From JBBSUX01 sp038234045 (GTDB lineage: Bacteria; Pseudomonadota; Gammaproteobacteria; Burkholderiales; Burkholderiaceae_C), in contig JBBSUX010000175.1 of assembly GCA_038234045.1 (NCBI GenBank), positions 1-7,478 of the forward strand: a stretch of DNA of 7,478 nt. The letters run 5' to 3'. Positions 5,778 to 7,478 of this stretch are shown here, piece after piece. The position numbers and the translations under genes were made by a program. Below the pieces are notes generated by a model. That model was not told the origin of the DNA. It worked only from the letters and a program-made list of their open reading frames with translations, and did no database searches. How positions within the stretch are numbered: the first letter of the stretch is position 1; each line of letters starts with the position of its first letter.

Positions 5778-6215
5778 TTGATCTACCTCGACACCAACGT
5801 CCTGATGGCGATGCTGTGCCCGGAGCCTGAAACCGACGCCATCCTGGGATGGTTCGCGCGGTCGGACGGACTCGTTCTGGTCACGAGCCCCTGGACCCGA
5901 ACCGAACTGGCGAGTGCGCTCTCCATCAAGGAGCGGACGCGACAGCTGAGCAAGAAAGAAGTCGCACTCGCGCGCGAGAAAGGGGTTGCCCTTCTGGAGT
6001 CAACCCGTTGCGAGGCGATCGAGACATCCGATTTTGATGATGCTGCTTCCTTGTGCGCGCAGACCGCGTCCAATCTGCGCGCGCCCGATGCGTTGCACCT
6101 GAGTCTTGCACTTCGTACTGATTGCAAGAGCCTCGCCACCATGGACATCGTCATGCGCAAGGCTGCGATCAAACTCGGCATGAAACCAGTCGGCTTTTCT
6201 GCCGTGAAGAAGTAA
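5778..6215 (+). CDS. vapC: PIN-domain (VapC-type) ribonuclease toxin
   Basis: A complete 145-residue PIN-domain protein with the four acidic metal-binding residues of active VapC nucleases: D5 (MIYLDTNVLM), E43 (TRTELASAL), D104 (LRAPDALHLSLA) and D123 (LATMDIVMRKAA). It should be a Mg2+/Mn2+-dependent RNase; characterised VapC toxins cut tRNAs, including initiator tRNA, or the sarcin-ricin loop of 23S rRNA. The target of this one is unknown. Translation appears to start at TTG 5778, the only in-frame start that gives the standard IYLDTN beginning, with AAAGG (5764-5768) 9 bases upstream. A weak start just after the antitoxin stop would help keep toxin below antitoxin. The gene ends 14 bp before glyS. 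It looks intact, with no frameshift. Confidence 0.92.
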   Translation: MIYLDTNVLMAMLCPEPETDAILGWFARSDGLVLVTSPWTRTELASALSIKERTRQLSKKEVALAREKGVALLESTRCEAIETSDFDDAASLCAQTASNLRAPDALHLSLALRTDCKSLATMDIVMRKAAIKLGMKPVGFSAVKK

Positions 6216-6229
6216 AAAGACAAACTCGA

Positions 6230-7478
6230 ATGAAGAACCTACTCGTTGAATTGTTCGTCGAAGAACTCCCGCCCCAGGCGTTGAAGAAGCTTGGCGACGC
6301 ATTTGCCTCCACCTTTCATGCCCAACTGGTGGCGCAAGGGCTTGCGTCCGACAAGGCGCGCGCAACTGCGTTCGCTTCGCCACGGCGGCTCGCAGTCCAC
6401 ATTGAGGACGTCGCCGCGCGCGCAGACGACAAGGCCGTGTCGCACAAGCTGATGCCGGTATCGGTGGGCCTTGATGCGGGCGGCAATGCCACTAGCGCCT
6501 TGCTCAAGAAGCTGGGGGCGTTGGGCGCCGATGCGTCGGCTGTGCCGAGCTTGCGCAGGCAGCTCGATGGCAAGGCCGAAGCGCTGTTTCTTGATTCCAC
6601 CGTGTCGGGGATGACCTTGGCCGATGGCGTACAAAAGGCGCTGGATGAAGCGATCGCCAAGCTGCCCATTCCCAAGGTCATGACTTACCAGCTTGGTGCC
6701 GGCAGCGCGCAACCGGGCTGGACCAGCGTCAGTTTTGTGCGGCCGGCGCATGGCCTGGTCGCGATGCACGGCAGCGAGGTGCTGCTTTCCGTCAAGGCCC
6801 TGGGTTTGACAGCCGGCAATGCCACGCATGGCCATCGCTTCGAAGCCAGCGTCGATCCCATCGTGCTGCGGGATGCCGACAGCTACGCACAGCAACTGAA
6901 TGACGAAGGCGCTGTCATCGCCAGCTTCGACGAGCGGCGTGCCGAAATCGTGCGCCAGCTCGACGCAGCGGCAGCGCGCATCGGTGGCGGCGTGAAGCCG
7001 ATCGACGACGATGCCTTGCTCGATGAAGTGACCGCGCTGGTCGAGCGCCCCAACGTGCTGGTTTGCAAGTTCGAGCGCGAGTACCTCGACGTGCCGCAGG
7101 AATGTCTCATCCTCACGATGAAGGCGAATCAGAAATACTTTCCAATGCTGGGTGCCGACGTCAAGCTGACGAACCAGTTTCTGGTCGTCAGCAACATCAC
7201 ACCGGACGACCCCAGCGCGGTAATCGGCGGCAATGAGCGCGTGGTGCGACCGCGCCTGGCCGATGCCAAGTTCTTCTTCGATCAGGATCGCAAGAAAACG
7301 CTGGAATCGCGCGTGGAATCGCTCGGAAAAGTGGTTTATCACAACAAGCTCGGCACGCAGGGCGAACGCGTGGAGCGGGTGCGGGCGATTGCGCGCGCCA
7401 TCGCAGCGAAGATGGGCGACGCGACGCTCGTACAGCAAGCCGATGAGGCCGCACGCTTTGCCAAGACCGATCTCGTCA
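6230..7478 (+). CDS. glyS: Glycyl-tRNA synthetase beta subunit, 3' end beyond window
   Basis: The first 416 residues are present, starting MKNLLVELFVEELPPQALKK; the frame is still open at the right edge. Full-length GlyS is about 690-700 residues, so the C-terminal tRNA-anticodon-binding region is outside. Recognisable stretches include the N-terminal VEELPP, ATAFASPRRLAVHIEDVA, GNATHGHRFEA, ERPNVLVCKFEREYLDVPQE, LTMKANQKYFPML, VVSNITPDDPSAVIGGNERV and the RPRLADAKFFFDQDRKK block. The beta subunit pairs with GlyQ and mainly recognises and binds tRNA-Gly. The ATG sits 14 bp after the PIN-toxin stop with a purine-rich AAGAAGTAAAAAGA upstream that overlaps the toxin's end. No promoter fits in that gap, so expression probably depends on read-through from the glyQ promoter, the toxin-antitoxin promoter, or both. 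Confidence 0.97.
   Translation, partial: MKNLLVELFVEELPPQALKKLGDAFASTFHAQLVAQGLASDKARATAFASPRRLAVHIEDVAARADDKAVSHKLMPVSVGLDAGGNATSALLKKLGALGADASAVPSLRRQLDGKAEALFLDSTVSGMTLADGVQKALDEAIAKLPIPKVMTYQLGAGSAQPGWTSVSFVRPAHGLVAMHGSEVLLSVKALGLTAGNATHGHRFEASVDPIVLRDADSYAQQLNDEGAVIASFDERRAEIVRQLDAAAARIGGGVKPIDDDALLDEVTALVERPNVLVCKFEREYLDVPQECLILTMKANQKYFPMLGADVKLTNQFLVVSNITPDDPSAVIGGNERVVRPRLADAKFFFDQDRKKTLESRVESLGKVVYHNKLGTQGERVERVRAIARAIAAKMGDATLVQQADEAARFAKTDLV

Noticed and set aside
5436..6212. GAAGAAG shared by the end of glyQ (5436-5442) and the end of the toxin gene (6206-6212), as a possible insertion scar
   Set aside because: Seven bases encoding Lys-Lys are common near gene ends. They do not flank the module symmetrically and are too short to call a target duplication.
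6239..7438. 399-codon minus-strand open frame opposite glyS
   Set aside because: It is antisense to well-conserved GlyS sequence. Long antisense frames are expected from codon bias, and the translation resembles no protein I know.

Overview
This 7.5 kb window looks like chromosomal DNA of a high-GC betaproteobacterium, most likely Burkholderiales close to the Comamonadaceae. That placement is from memory, with no search run. It rests on the GlyQ and GlyS sequences, the YebC/YeeN-type protein starting MGAQWK, and an intergenic stretch resembling an interspersed repeat common in Comamonadaceae. Most genes are ordinary housekeeping or conserved-hypothetical genes. I see no phage, IS element, CRISPR array, rRNA or tRNA.

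Layout. The left edge carries the first 172 codons of a YebC/TACO1-family gene on the minus strand. Divergent from it, on the plus strand, is a small acidic hypothetical protein (691-1242). Convergent with that is a 579-residue minus-strand protein fusing a six-helix cytochrome-b-like membrane domain to a sulfite-oxidase/YedY-type molybdopterin domain. Next is about 420 bp without an intact gene (3046-3465). It holds a degenerate repeat and a truncated relic of an EVE-domain gene. A minus-strand lipoprotein with beta-propeller-like repeats follows (3466-4392).

The right part is the glycyl-tRNA synthetase locus on the plus strand. It has glyQ (alpha subunit, complete) and glyS (beta subunit, running off the window), normally adjacent. 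Here a complete type II toxin-antitoxin pair sits between them: an AbrB/MazE-fold antitoxin and a PIN-domain VapC-type toxin with all four catalytic acidic residues. The pair has its own putative operator/promoter just after the glyQ stop. The toxin gene ends 14 bp before glyS, so transcription of glyS probably passes through the module.

The points most worth a second look are the toxin-antitoxin module inside the glyQ-glyS operon, the cytochrome b-molybdopterin fusion whose catalytic domain is predicted to face the cytoplasm with no Tat signal, and the EVE gene relic. I did not find a clearly new multi-gene system.
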